Position numbers and translations under genes: made by a program
Notes under the pieces: generated by a model
Seen by the model: the letters and a program-made list of their open reading frames with translations, nothing else
What the model was told of the DNA's origin: nothing
Database searches by the model: none
From: CAYOMP01 sp964405075
Lineage (GTDB): Bacteria; Bacillota; Clostridia; Lachnospirales; Lachnospiraceae
Assembly (NCBI GenBank): GCA_964405075.1
Contig: CAYOMP010000075.1
Location: 1 to 12,328, forward strand
Reading direction: 5' to 3'
DNA: 12,328 nt
Shown here: positions 1-6,980 of the stretch, in pieces
How the letters are laid out: each line of letters begins with the position of its first letter
Numbering within the stretch: the first letter of the stretch is position 1

Positions 1-434
1 CTTCTTGCCCTTCGGACAAGAAGCATCCCTCGCTCTAAAGAGCTCGGTCAATTCTTATTTTTCTATTTCTTCCACCCTCTCACCATCTCCATATTCATTC
101 TAATTCTTTTTGTGTATAGTTAAAATAGAATTTTTATATTCCATATCAGACTGTCATACATACGTCAGCACTTAATGAGCACTTGTGCGAATTTAGTACT
201 GTTACGTATGTATCAAGCACAAGCGTGTCTGTATTGGAAATGAAAATTCTTTATAAATATCAAAAAAACACCCAGCAAACTTCTATTTTTTCTATTTCTT
301 CTACCTCAAAAATTCCAGACACTTTGTATCAGCCATACTTCGCCATTTCGATTTTATCGATATTGCGCTAGCAAAAGTAAATACTCACGAACTTCGTGCT
401 TCTTTTTTCTTTGAGTATGATAAATTAGAAGTGG
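1..434. other. Non-coding region left of the hydrolase gene, rich in short hairpins
   Basis: I see no credible gene here. It holds the left copy of the palindromic repeat (109-266) and several small hairpins: a 7-bp stem at 1-7/17-23, a GCTC-TAAA-GAGC hairpin at 32-43, a CGAT/ATCG stem near 348-358, and a nested structure at 381-418 (outer ATACTCA/TGAGTAT arms, inner CACGA-ACT-TCGTG). On the minus strand the last structure would lie in the 3' region of the hydrolase transcript, but no clean U-tract follows, so I do not call it a terminator. Confidence 0.6.
109..266. repeat. Palindromic intergenic repeat, copy 1
   Basis: This is an imperfect palindrome of about 158 bp that recurs at 1542-1701 in the same orientation. 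Nested stems are visible: outer arms TTTGTG..., then GAATTTT/AAAATTC, TTCCA/TGGAA and CAGAC/GTCTG, then a perfect 10-bp ATACATACGT/ACGTATGTAT stem, then a CAGCACTTAA/TTTAGTACTG stem with mismatches, and an apical hairpin GCAC-TT-GTGC (near 179-188). Outside the apical loop and the outermost ends the two copies are almost identical. No transposase or clear target duplication is visible. It could be a MITE or a REP-like structured element. Confidence 0.85.
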
Positions 435-1508
435 TTAATTAATCTGCTCATTATAAAAATTTACAAACTCCTCAAACAACTCATCATTTAACATATCACT
501 CCATCTATCTCTATCAAGATTATTATTTATATAAGTAGTTTTATCCTCAGAAAAACGTTTCTTGTTTTCTTCCATATTATAGTCGTAATCAAGTGTTTTA
601 AGCCATTTATCAAAATCTGCATTAAATTCATTTATATAGGTCAAGTCTTTGTAAATATGGTCATGTCCTCTATCCTCAAAACGAATAAATCTAAAACGAG
701 GGTCATCCTTGTATTTTTCATAGTAGATGTCATAACCATACTCTATTGGAACAGTATTGTCATCGACACTGTGTATTATCATAACCGCAGTCTCTGAGAA
801 ATCAAATCCATCCATAGCAGTATTTGAAGCATAACTTCCATATTTTATACTCTCGTACAACTTTACAAAGGGCATAAATAGATATATTCCGTCACCGGCA
901 ACTTTCTTTCCTTGTGCTTCAAATATTCCTTCTGAACTATTACATCCTGAACACGAAATAACTGCTTTTACTTCTGGATGATATGTAAGTACACTGCATG
1001 CGCTATAACCACCCCAGCTATGTCCGAATAAAACTATCGGCAAACTAGGAAAGTTTCCGCTTTCTTCAACAAATGATATTGCATAATCAAGGTCAATAAC
1101 TCCCTGCGGGAATCCTCCTACTCCTTCACCCTCGCTTTCGTCATTTCCGGTAGCGTCATAAGCAAAAACATAGTAACCATTATTAGCAAAATAATTCGCA
1201 CAGTCCATATAGGAATTATGACCTCCTCCACCAAGACCGTGTGCCATTACTATAATTCCATGCTGTTCTTCTCCCGAACTGTACATATAACCTGTCAGCA
1301 TCTGCCCCTTATCTGAAGCAAACTCATACTGTGTACGCTGTAGTCCATCAAAATCTTCAACATTCAGCATTAAAGGTTCATAACTTTCAAAACGCTTGTC
1401 GAAATTTTCATTGTAAATCATCACGGATATCGTTCCAATTCCAGTAATTATGAGTACTACCAAAACACATAATATAATGATGACCTTTTTTATTTTTGTT
1501 TTTTTCAT
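435..1508 (-). CDS. Membrane-anchored alpha/beta hydrolase (serine hydrolase, S33/Hydrolase_4-like)
   Basis: A 357-residue protein with a basic N-terminus followed by one hydrophobic segment (about residues 9-31), which fits a signal anchor placing the catalytic domain outside the membrane. The alpha/beta hydrolase hallmarks are all present: an oxyanion-hole HGLGGGG at 90-96, the nucleophile elbow GHSWGG with Ser164, a candidate acid Asp249/250 in HSVDDNTVP, and a candidate catalytic His282 or 284 in GHDH. The substrate cannot be deduced; related proteins are esterases, lipases or peptidases. The start is supported by GAGGAG at 1517-1522, eight bases before ATG. GC is clearly higher than nearby genes (26/60 at 961-1020 and 31/60 at 1081-1140, against 10/60 in the kinase at 3301-3360). 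Two copies of a palindromic repeat flank the gene, suggesting a different history from the origin cluster. It is transcribed alone. Confidence 0.9.
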   Translation of the reverse strand: MKKTKIKKVIIILCVLVVLIITGIGTISVMIYNENFDKRFESYEPLMLNVEDFDGLQRTQYEFASDKGQMLTGYMYSSGEEQHGIIVMAHGLGGGGHNSYMDCANYFANNGYYVFAYDATGNDESEGEGVGGFPQGVIDLDYAISFVEESGNFPSLPIVLFGHSWGGYSACSVLTYHPEVKAVISCSGCNSSEGIFEAQGKKVAGDGIYLFMPFVKLYESIKYGSYASNTAMDGFDFSETAVMIIHSVDDNTVPIEYGYDIYYEKYKDDPRFRFIRFEDRGHDHIYKDLTYINEFNADFDKWLKTLDYDYNMEENKKRFSEDKTTYINNNLDRDRWSDMLNDELFEEFVNFYNEQIN

Positions 1509-1541
1509 TATTACTGCTCCTCAACATCTACTTAACATTTC

Positions 1542-1701
1542 TTTGTGTATATTGATAATAGAATTTTCATATTCCATATCAGACTGTCATACATACGTCA
1601 GCACTTAACTTGCAATTTATTGCGAGTTTAGTACTGTTACGTATGTATCAAGCGCAAGCGTGTCTGTATTGGAAATGAAAATTCCTTATTAATATCACAA
1701 A
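1542..1701. repeat. Palindromic intergenic repeat, copy 2
   Basis: This is the second, better-closed copy of the element at 109-266. The ends TTTGTG (1542-1547) and CACAAA (1696-1701) are inverted repeats, and the arms pair through GAATTTTCAT/ATGAAAATTC, CAGAC/GTCTG and a perfect 10-bp ATACATACGT/ACGTATGTAT stem. The apex differs in sequence from copy 1 but still folds: CTTGCAA (1609-1615) pairs with TTGCGAG (1620-1626), with one G-T pair. It ends 34 bp upstream of the hydrolase ATG, so it may lie in its leader or promoter. A weak promoter-like pair (CTGATA, 16 bp, TATTAT on the minus strand, 1555-1582) falls inside its outer arm. Confidence 0.87.
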
Positions 1702-1854
1702 AAATATTTATCCATTACACCTTCTTATACTACAATTATAAACCAGTTAATTATTTCATTCTATCCAACTTTATTCCTAATATAATATTTAATTTTAATC
1801 TGAATCTATCATCATATACGTATTTTTTAACAAATTGTTTCACAAAATCAAACA

Positions 1855-1880
1855 GGGAATGTTTCACGTGAAACATTCCC
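1855..1880. promoter_or_regulatory. parS: parS centromere site (ParB/Spo0J binding) in a 26-bp perfect palindrome
   Basis: Bases 1860-1875 read TGTTTCACGTGAAACA, which matches the bacterial parS consensus at all 16 positions. The symmetry extends outward by GGGAA/TTCCC to give a perfect 26-bp palindrome. It begins 13 bases after the response-regulator stop codon, so in RNA it would form a GC-capped stem of at least 11 bp and may also terminate transcription. The U-tracts are weak on the minus strand and slightly better (CTTCTCTTTT) on the plus strand. A location within 10 kb of dnaA is typical of parS. A half-site TGTTTCAC lies at 1836-1843. Confidence 0.93.
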
Positions 1881-1893
1881 CTTCTCTTTTATC

Positions 1894-2538
1894 TTAATAT
1901 AATCCAACTATATTATTTTTTATTGCAAATAGAGCTGCTTGAGTTCTATCAAGAACACCTATCTTCTTAAAAATACTTGAAACATGATTTTTTACTGTTC
2001 TTTCACTAATGTCTAATTTTTCTCCAATTTCTTTATTAAACATTCCCATAGCCACTAATTTGAGAACTTCTACTTCTCTCTTTGTTAACTCTTCTATTTT
2101 TTCCTTATCACTATCGCGATCTAATAATCTGGCATTTAACATAGGTGATAATTCTGGCTGGATGTATGTCTCACCCTGATTTACCGCTGTAATAGCATTT
2201 TTTAATTCATCATATCCTGAATCTTTTAACACATATCCATTAATACCAATATCAATAGCTTTTATTAAATATTCAACTTCATTATGTATTGTTAATACAA
2301 TTACTTTTATTATTTCCTTATCATCCTTAAGTTTCTTTAAAACTTCCAAACCATTCATATTAGGCATATTGATATCCAATAATAGAACATCCGCTTGTAC
2401 TGTTCTAATAACATCTAAACATTCAATTCCATCCTTTGCCTGAGCAACGACTTCAAACTGTCCATCTAATTCCAATAATTGTTTTAAACCTTCTCTAACC
2501 ATTGTATGGTCATCTGCTAATATTATTTTAATACCCAT
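1894..2538 (-). CDS. NarL/LuxR-family response regulator, DegU-like
   Basis: A 214-residue two-domain regulator. The receiver domain (about 1-120) has the acidic pair Asp9/Asp10, phospho-acceptor Asp55 in LLLDINMP, switch Thr83 and Lys105 in VLKD. The C-terminal LuxR helix-turn-helix (about 148-210) contains LTKREVEVLKLV and the recognition-helix region ISERTVKNHVSSIFKKIGV, resembling DegU and LiaR. It should bind DNA as a phosphorylated dimer. The ATG directly abuts the kinase stop codon, and its GGAGG Shine-Dalgarno lies inside the kinase 3' end, implying translational coupling and a cognate pair. DegU orthology is inferred from the pair's architecture; the targets are unknown. A parS palindrome follows the stop codon and may act as terminator. 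Confidence 0.93.
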   Translation of the reverse strand: MGIKIILADDHTMVREGLKQLLELDGQFEVVAQAKDGIECLDVIRTVQADVLLLDINMPNMNGLEVLKKLKDDKEIIKVIVLTIHNEVEYLIKAIDIGINGYVLKDSGYDELKNAITAVNQGETYIQPELSPMLNARLLDRDSDKEKIEELTKREVEVLKLVAMGMFNKEIGEKLDISERTVKNHVSSIFKKIGVLDRTQAALFAIKNNIVGLY

Positions 2539-3603
2539 TTATTTTTCCTCCGTACTTTTTTTAGGAACAATCAAATGTATTTCTGTTCCTTTTCCGATTT
2601 CTGATGTAATTTTCAAATCAGCTGAAAGAAGAAAAGCTCTTTCTTTTATTATAGATATTCCATAACCTGATCTCTTATCTATTTTCTTCTCTAACTCTTT
2701 ATTATAATCAAATCCCTTACCATCATCTGAATATATTAATTCGTAATTATCATCATTATATATGAATTTAACATTTATCGTAGATGCATTGGCATGTTTA
2801 ACAGTATTATTACAAGCTTCCTGTACTATTCTAAGTAAAGTTATTGTTACAAGAGAATCTATTTTTTCTGGATTTCCCTCTACTATATAATTAACAGCGA
2901 ATCCTTTTTCCTTATATTTTGCTATTTCTCTTTCAATAGTAACATCTAATCCCATATCATCAAAGGACATAGGTCTTAAATCATAAATAATATTACGCAT
3001 ATCATTAATAATTTCTCTTAAGCTTTTAGATATAGTCATTAATTCTAATTTTGATCTTATTTGATCTGTATCCATTATTTTCATTGCAAACTCAGATTTA
3101 TGAATAAGCATTGTCAAATTTTGTACAGTTGTATCATGTAAATCTCTTGCAATTCTTTTTCTTTCAAATTCCTGTGTTCTTAATATCTCAATCTTAGATT
3201 TTTCATCAGCATCATCATTTTTTATATAATCTAAATAGCCTACTAACCTTGCCCTTGTTATTACACTTTCAGCCTTTTCTATTCTTTCACAAATCTTATC
3301 ATAATAAGAATCATTATTTTTCTTATCTTTTTCTAATATCTCTAACTTTTCATATAATTCAGATAATTCATTTTCATCTTCTTCACTACTATAATTAGGA
3401 TTAAAAACGTTTTCATCACATTCAAGTTTTTTTATTATAGCAATTATTTTTTGATTTAAATCACTGATTGAAATATTAATTTCATTTTGTTTTTCTATTA
3501 TTCTATCTTTTTCATATAAATAATCTTCATACAAATCATTTATAAAATCATTTACAAAATCGAAATTATTCTCTTGATTATATTCTGGTGTACTTTTACA
3601 CAT
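2539..3603 (-). CDS. Cytoplasmic DegS-like sensor histidine kinase (HisKA_3 type)
   Basis: With the start chosen here the protein has 354 residues. It has no membrane segment. The N-terminal third (to about residue 120) is charged and heptad-like, probably coiled coil, as in DegS. The dimerisation/phospho-acceptor domain carries ERKRIARDLHDTTVQNL with His156. The ATPase domain has an N-box EACNNTVKHA (near 262-271), DDGKGFD (near 293-299) and GYGISIIKERA (near 313-323). The cue is probably sensed in the cytoplasm, but nothing here identifies it. The start at 3603 is preferred because AGGAG (3610-3614) lies six bases upstream. An in-frame ATG at 3627 would add eight residues but has only a poor AAAGG about 13 bases upstream and overlaps a palindrome. 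It forms an operon with the downstream regulator. A MITE-like element ends 59 bp upstream of this ATG. Confidence 0.92.
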   Translation of the reverse strand: MCKSTPEYNQENNFDFVNDFINDLYEDYLYEKDRIIEKQNEINISISDLNQKIIAIIKKLECDENVFNPNYSSEEDENELSELYEKLEILEKDKKNNDSYYDKICERIEKAESVITRARLVGYLDYIKNDDADEKSKIEILRTQEFERKRIARDLHDTTVQNLTMLIHKSEFAMKIMDTDQIRSKLELMTISKSLREIINDMRNIIYDLRPMSFDDMGLDVTIEREIAKYKEKGFAVNYIVEGNPEKIDSLVTITLLRIVQEACNNTVKHANASTINVKFIYNDDNYELIYSDDGKGFDYNKELEKKIDKRSGYGISIIKERAFLLSADLKITSEIGKGTEIHLIVPKKSTEEK

Positions 3604-3609
3604 AATATA

Positions 3610-3614
3610 CTCCT
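3610..3614 (-). promoter_or_regulatory. Shine-Dalgarno site deciding the kinase start
   Basis: AGGAG on the minus strand, six bases before the ATG at 3603. It favours this internal ATG over the upstream in-frame ATG at 3627. Confidence 0.7.
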
Positions 3615-3627
3615 GTACTTTTTCCAT

Positions 3628-3642
3628 TTTACATTATGTAAA
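3628..3642. promoter_or_regulatory. 15-bp palindrome in the kinase leader, possible operator
   Basis: TTTACATTATGTAAA is a 7-bp inverted repeat around one central base, 25 bp upstream of the preferred kinase start. The size and symmetry suit a dimeric regulator, perhaps autoregulation, but AT-rich palindromes also arise by chance here. The function is unproven. Confidence 0.35.
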
Positions 3643-3662
3643 CCTTTGTTTAATAAAATATC

Positions 3663-3804
3663 GTGACTGTTCAGAGCCAACCTCAAAAACACTGAGTGTT
3701 TCCTCGATGTGGCGTATCCCCAAATAGATTTATACAAAAATTGCTCTTGAATTCAAGCATTCATCACTCTTTTTTTATAAATCTGCTTGGCTCTGAACAG
3801 TTAC
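3663..3804. mobile_element. MITE-like element, 142 bp, with 18-bp terminal inverted repeats and 8-bp target duplication
   Basis: The left end GTGACTGTTCAGAGCCAA (3663-3680) and the complement of the right end (3787-3804) differ at one of 18 positions. Both ends are flanked by AAAATATC (3655-3662 and 3805-3812), an 8-bp direct repeat that marks insertion. Inside are AGATTTATA (3726-3734) paired with TATAAATCT (3776-3784), an AAACAC-TGA-GTGTTT hairpin and a TTGAATTCAA palindrome, but no transposase. The GTAA-like tip and 8-bp duplication recall IS66-family ends; that assignment is an inference. It lies directly upstream of the kinase-regulator operon. Confidence 0.88.
3729..3756 (-). promoter_or_regulatory. 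Candidate outward promoter inside the MITE, facing the kinase operon
   Basis: On the minus strand TTGAAT (3756-3751) is followed after 16 bases by TATAAA (3734-3729): four of six matches to the -35 and five of six to the -10 consensus. Transcription would start near 3722 and give a leader of about 120 bases to the kinase ATG, passing through the left arm of the element. This rests on sequence matches in AT-rich DNA only. Confidence 0.35.
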
Positions 3805-3812
3805 AAAATATC

Positions 3813-4338
3813 TACATTACAATATTTTGTTAAACACACTACCTTTACTATGTAAATTTTAAAATTCCTTAATAGTATTAAATAATGGATAACACCTTCT
3901 TAATAACTTAAAAACTAATATTAACATCATCACAAGAAAATATTAATTATATACCATTATTCTAAAAAAACTTATATTCGTTTTAATTATTCATAGGGTT
4001 TATATATTACTTTTGAACTATACTAATAAATTTCAATTATTCTATCCACATTTTCATACAAACAATTTATCACTGTAATCTTTAAATACTCTTATAAAAA
4101 AATTATTATTCTAGTTACAGCTTAAAAACAAAAATATAAGAAAATGAATTTAATTAAATTTTAAACACACAAAATAGGTCTATATCTGTATTTTTAAAAT
4201 ATATATTCCCGTTACCACTGAAAAAAATAACACAATCATATATATTAACATTTTACATATTTTCTGCAATTAGTGTTCTTAACCTATATATTATCTCAAA
4301 AAAACGTCAATAATACAATAGTACTAGATTACTAAAAC
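3813..4338. other. AT-rich intergenic region without a gene between the kinase and rsmG
   Basis: I see no convincing reading frame or RNA gene. One near-consensus DnaA box, CTATCCACA (4042-4050, eight of nine), stands alone. An inverted repeat ACAAAATAT/ATATTTTGT (3803-3811 and 3822-3830) spans the right MITE junction. A run of seven A (4298-4304) would give a U-tract about 35 bases past the rsmG stop, but no strong stem precedes it, so the end of the rsmG transcript is not clear. Confidence 0.6.
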
Positions 4339-5064
4339 TTATTGAATAGGCTCTTTTGTTGGCATTCCAGCTTTTCTTGGATATTTTTTTGAAGTAGCTA
4401 CTTTTTTGTCTATAATTACAAAACTTCTCTCTATATCCGAATCAGGTAAAAATATTTTCTTTGCACCAACTAATTTACCACCTAATACTTTAATTGCCTT
4501 TTCAGCATTTTTTAATTCTTCCTCAATATTACCTGACTTATATGGAACAAAATGACCTCCAATTTTTACATAAGGCATACAATATTCCGATAAAGACGCC
4601 AAATTGGCTACAGCCCTTGAAACACAGATATCATATTTTTCTCTATGTTCTGTCATTTTTGAAAAATCTTCTGCCCTTCCATGAATCGTACTAATACCAT
4701 CTAATTCCAATTCATCTATAACTGCATTAAGGAAATTAATCCTTTTATTCAAAGAATCAAGTAATACTACTTCTAGCTCTGGAAAAGCAATTTTTAATGG
4801 AATACCTGGAAATCCAGCCCCAGTTCCTATATCAATTAACTTCTTCTTTTTTGAAATATCAAATACCTTAACAATCGCAAGACTATCTACGAAATGTTTT
4901 TCAATTACTTCGTCAAATTCTGTAATACCAGTTAAGTTCATTACTTTATTCCATTCAACTAACATTTCATAATACTTCATAAACTGACTAATTTGTATTT
5001 CAGTTAATTCAATTTTTAAATCTTCTAATTTATTTTTAAAAATATCAATATTATAATCTTTCAT
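4339..5064 (-). CDS. rsmG: 16S rRNA (guanine527-N7)-methyltransferase RsmG (GidB)
   Basis: RsmG uses S-adenosylmethionine to methylate N7 of G527 in 16S rRNA, in the decoding region; in other bacteria its loss gives low-level streptomycin resistance. The 241-residue length is normal. The SAM-binding motif DIGTGAGFPG is at 78-87, followed by the acidic end of strand two in LLDS and by SRAVANL at about 149-155. The family's C-terminal pattern YPRKAGMPTKEPI is complete, so the protein is intact. The ATG abuts the mnmG stop codon, and its AGAGG ribosome-binding site lies inside the mnmG 3' end, so the two are translationally linked. It is the last gene of the origin-proximal leftward series. No parA/parB follows it. 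Confidence 0.97.
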   Translation of the reverse strand: MKDYNIDIFKNKLEDLKIELTEIQISQFMKYYEMLVEWNKVMNLTGITEFDEVIEKHFVDSLAIVKVFDISKKKKLIDIGTGAGFPGIPLKIAFPELEVVLLDSLNKRINFLNAVIDELELDGISTIHGRAEDFSKMTEHREKYDICVSRAVANLASLSEYCMPYVKIGGHFVPYKSGNIEEELKNAEKAIKVLGGKLVGAKKIFLPDSDIERSFVIIDKKVATSKKYPRKAGMPTKEPIQ

Positions 5065-6960
5065 CTATACCTCTTGATTCTTTTTACCTCTTTGCTGCTC
5101 CATATAAACCAATAAGACAGATATATCCGCTGGTGATACACCTGATATTCTTGAAGCCTGTCCTATTGAAATAGGTTTATACAAACTAAGTTTTTGCTTA
5201 GCTTCTATTCTGAGTCCATTTATATCATCATAGTTAAAATCTTCTGGAATTTTCTTTTCTTCCATTTTCTTAAACTGCTCTACTTGTTTAAGCTGCCTAT
5301 TAATATAACCATTATATTTAAGAGTTATGTTAACCTGTTCAGTTATTCTTTCATTTAATTCAGGTCTTTCCTTATCAATACTGCCAATAATATCATATGA
5401 TAACTCAGGTCTTCTAACTAGCTCTGCCAATGGAGTTCCTGATTTTAATAATGTACTCTCGTGTTCTTCTAACAATTTCTGAACTTCTTCTGATGTTCCT
5501 ACATAAGTATTTTCAAGACGATTAATTTCTTTTTCAATTTCTTCTTCCATAAATAATAAATTATTATATACTTCATCAGAAACTAAACCTATATCATGTC
5601 CTATTTTTGATAATCTAAAATCTGCATTATCCTGTCTTAATAAAAGTCTGTACTCAGCTCTTGAAGTCATCATTCTATATGGCTCTTTATTTTCTTTAGT
5701 AACAAGATCATCTATTAAAACACCTATGTATGCCTGTGATCTGTCAAGAATTATCATTTCACGATTAAGAGTCTTTAATGCCGCATTAATCCCTGCAATT
5801 AATCCCTGTGCCGCAGCTTCTTCATATCCTGAACTACCATTAAACTGCCCACCACTAAATAAACCTTGAATATTTTTGAATTCCAAAGTCGGATTTAGCT
5901 GTCTTGGATTAATGCAATCATATTCTATAGCATAAGCATTTCTAACTATTTTTACGTTTTCAAGACCAGAAACTGTTCTATACATAGCATACTGAACATC
6001 TTCCGGCAAAGAACTTGACATTCCTCCAACATACATTTCATTAGTGTTTAATCCCTCTGGTTCAATAAATACCTGATGTCTTTTCTTATCAGCAAATTTT
6101 ACAACTTTATCTTCTATTGAAGGACAATAACGTGGTCCTGTTCCTTCAATCATTCCAGAATATAAAGGTGATCTGTCCAAATTATTTTTAATAATATTAT
6201 GTGTTTCCTCATTTGTGTATGTTAACCAACATGATTCCTGTTTAATTTGAACATCATCAGGATTTGTAGAAAATGAAAAAGGAACTACTCTTTCATCGCC
6301 AAACTGTTCTTCCATTTTAGAAAAATCTATTGTTCTTTTATCAATTCTAGCTGGTGTACCAGTTTTAAATCTAAACATTTCTATTCCATTTTCTTTCAAG
6401 GAATCTGTTAAATGATTTGCTGCCTGTAATCCATTTGGTCCTGTATAATTTACAATATCACCATACAAACATCTTGCTCTAAGATATGTTCCCGTACATA
6501 AAACTACCGCTTTGCAATGATAAATTGCTTTAGAAAAAGTCTTAACACCTGTAATTTTTCCATCTTCAACAATAATTTCCGTTACTTCAGCCTGCTTAAT
6601 AGTAAGATTATCCTGATTTTCAAGAGTCTTTCTCATTTCTCTACTATAATTTGCTTTGTCAGCCTGAGCTCTAAGTGAATGAACAGCCGGACCTTTTGAT
6701 TGATTCAACATTTTTGATTGAATAAATGTTTTATCAATATTTTTTCCCATTTCTCCACCTAAAGCGTCAATTTCTCGTACTAAATGTCCCTTTGAACTTC
6801 CTCCGATGTTAGGATTACAAGGCATAAGACCTATACTATCTACACTTACTGTAAAAATTATTGTATTTAATCCTAAACGAGCACTTGCTAATGCTGCTTC
6901 ACATCCTGCATGACCTGCACCAACAACTACAACATCATAATTTTCTTCTAAAACTGGCAT
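5065..6960 (-). CDS. mnmG: tRNA uridine-5-carboxymethylaminomethyl modification enzyme MnmG (GidA)
   Basis: MnmG is the FAD-dependent partner of MnmE. Together they install a carboxymethylaminomethyl (or aminomethyl) group on C5 of wobble uridine U34 in certain tRNAs, using methylene-tetrahydrofolate and glycine or ammonium. The 631 residues match the family. The Rossmann GAGHAGCEAA starts at residue 14, followed by the conserved CNPNIGGSSKGHLVREIDALGG region (Cys48), the family signature GPRYCPSIEDKV, the second signature GGQFNGSSGYEEAAAQG, and the MnmE-binding C-terminal domain ending in RISGVSPADISVLLVYME. The start has AGAGG seven bases upstream. Only 20 bases separate it from mnmE and none from rsmG, so these three genes behave as one unit. 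Confidence 0.98.
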   Translation of the reverse strand: MPVLEENYDVVVVGAGHAGCEAALASARLGLNTIIFTVSVDSIGLMPCNPNIGGSSKGHLVREIDALGGEMGKNIDKTFIQSKMLNQSKGPAVHSLRAQADKANYSREMRKTLENQDNLTIKQAEVTEIIVEDGKITGVKTFSKAIYHCKAVVLCTGTYLRARCLYGDIVNYTGPNGLQAANHLTDSLKENGIEMFRFKTGTPARIDKRTIDFSKMEEQFGDERVVPFSFSTNPDDVQIKQESCWLTYTNEETHNIIKNNLDRSPLYSGMIEGTGPRYCPSIEDKVVKFADKKRHQVFIEPEGLNTNEMYVGGMSSSLPEDVQYAMYRTVSGLENVKIVRNAYAIEYDCINPRQLNPTLEFKNIQGLFSGGQFNGSSGYEEAAAQGLIAGINAALKTLNREMIILDRSQAYIGVLIDDLVTKENKEPYRMMTSRAEYRLLLRQDNADFRLSKIGHDIGLVSDEVYNNLLFMEEEIEKEINRLENTYVGTSEEVQKLLEEHESTLLKSGTPLAELVRRPELSYDIIGSIDKERPELNERITEQVNITLKYNGYINRQLKQVEQFKKMEEKKIPEDFNYDDINGLRIEAKQKLSLYKPISIGQASRISGVSPADISVLLVYMEQQRGKKNQEV

Positions 6961-6980
6961 TTTCTAACCTCTTTCTATAA

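Noticed and set aside
183..371. Plus-strand reading frame of 62 codons
   Set aside because: It runs through the palindromic repeat, has no ribosome-binding site and shows no recognisable protein pattern.
381..418. Terminator for the hydrolase gene
   Set aside because: Nested inverted repeats are present, but the stem is short (5 bp) and no U-tract follows on the minus strand.
3552..3737. Minus-strand frame of 61 codons upstream of the kinase
   Set aside because: It overlaps the kinase start and half of the MITE; its codons come from the element and it has no family resemblance.
4296..4338. Terminator after rsmG
   Set aside because: There is a U-tract of seven on the minus strand, but no convincing stem directly before it.
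4494..4694. Plus-strand frame antisense to rsmG
   Set aside because: Shadow of a well-supported conserved gene.
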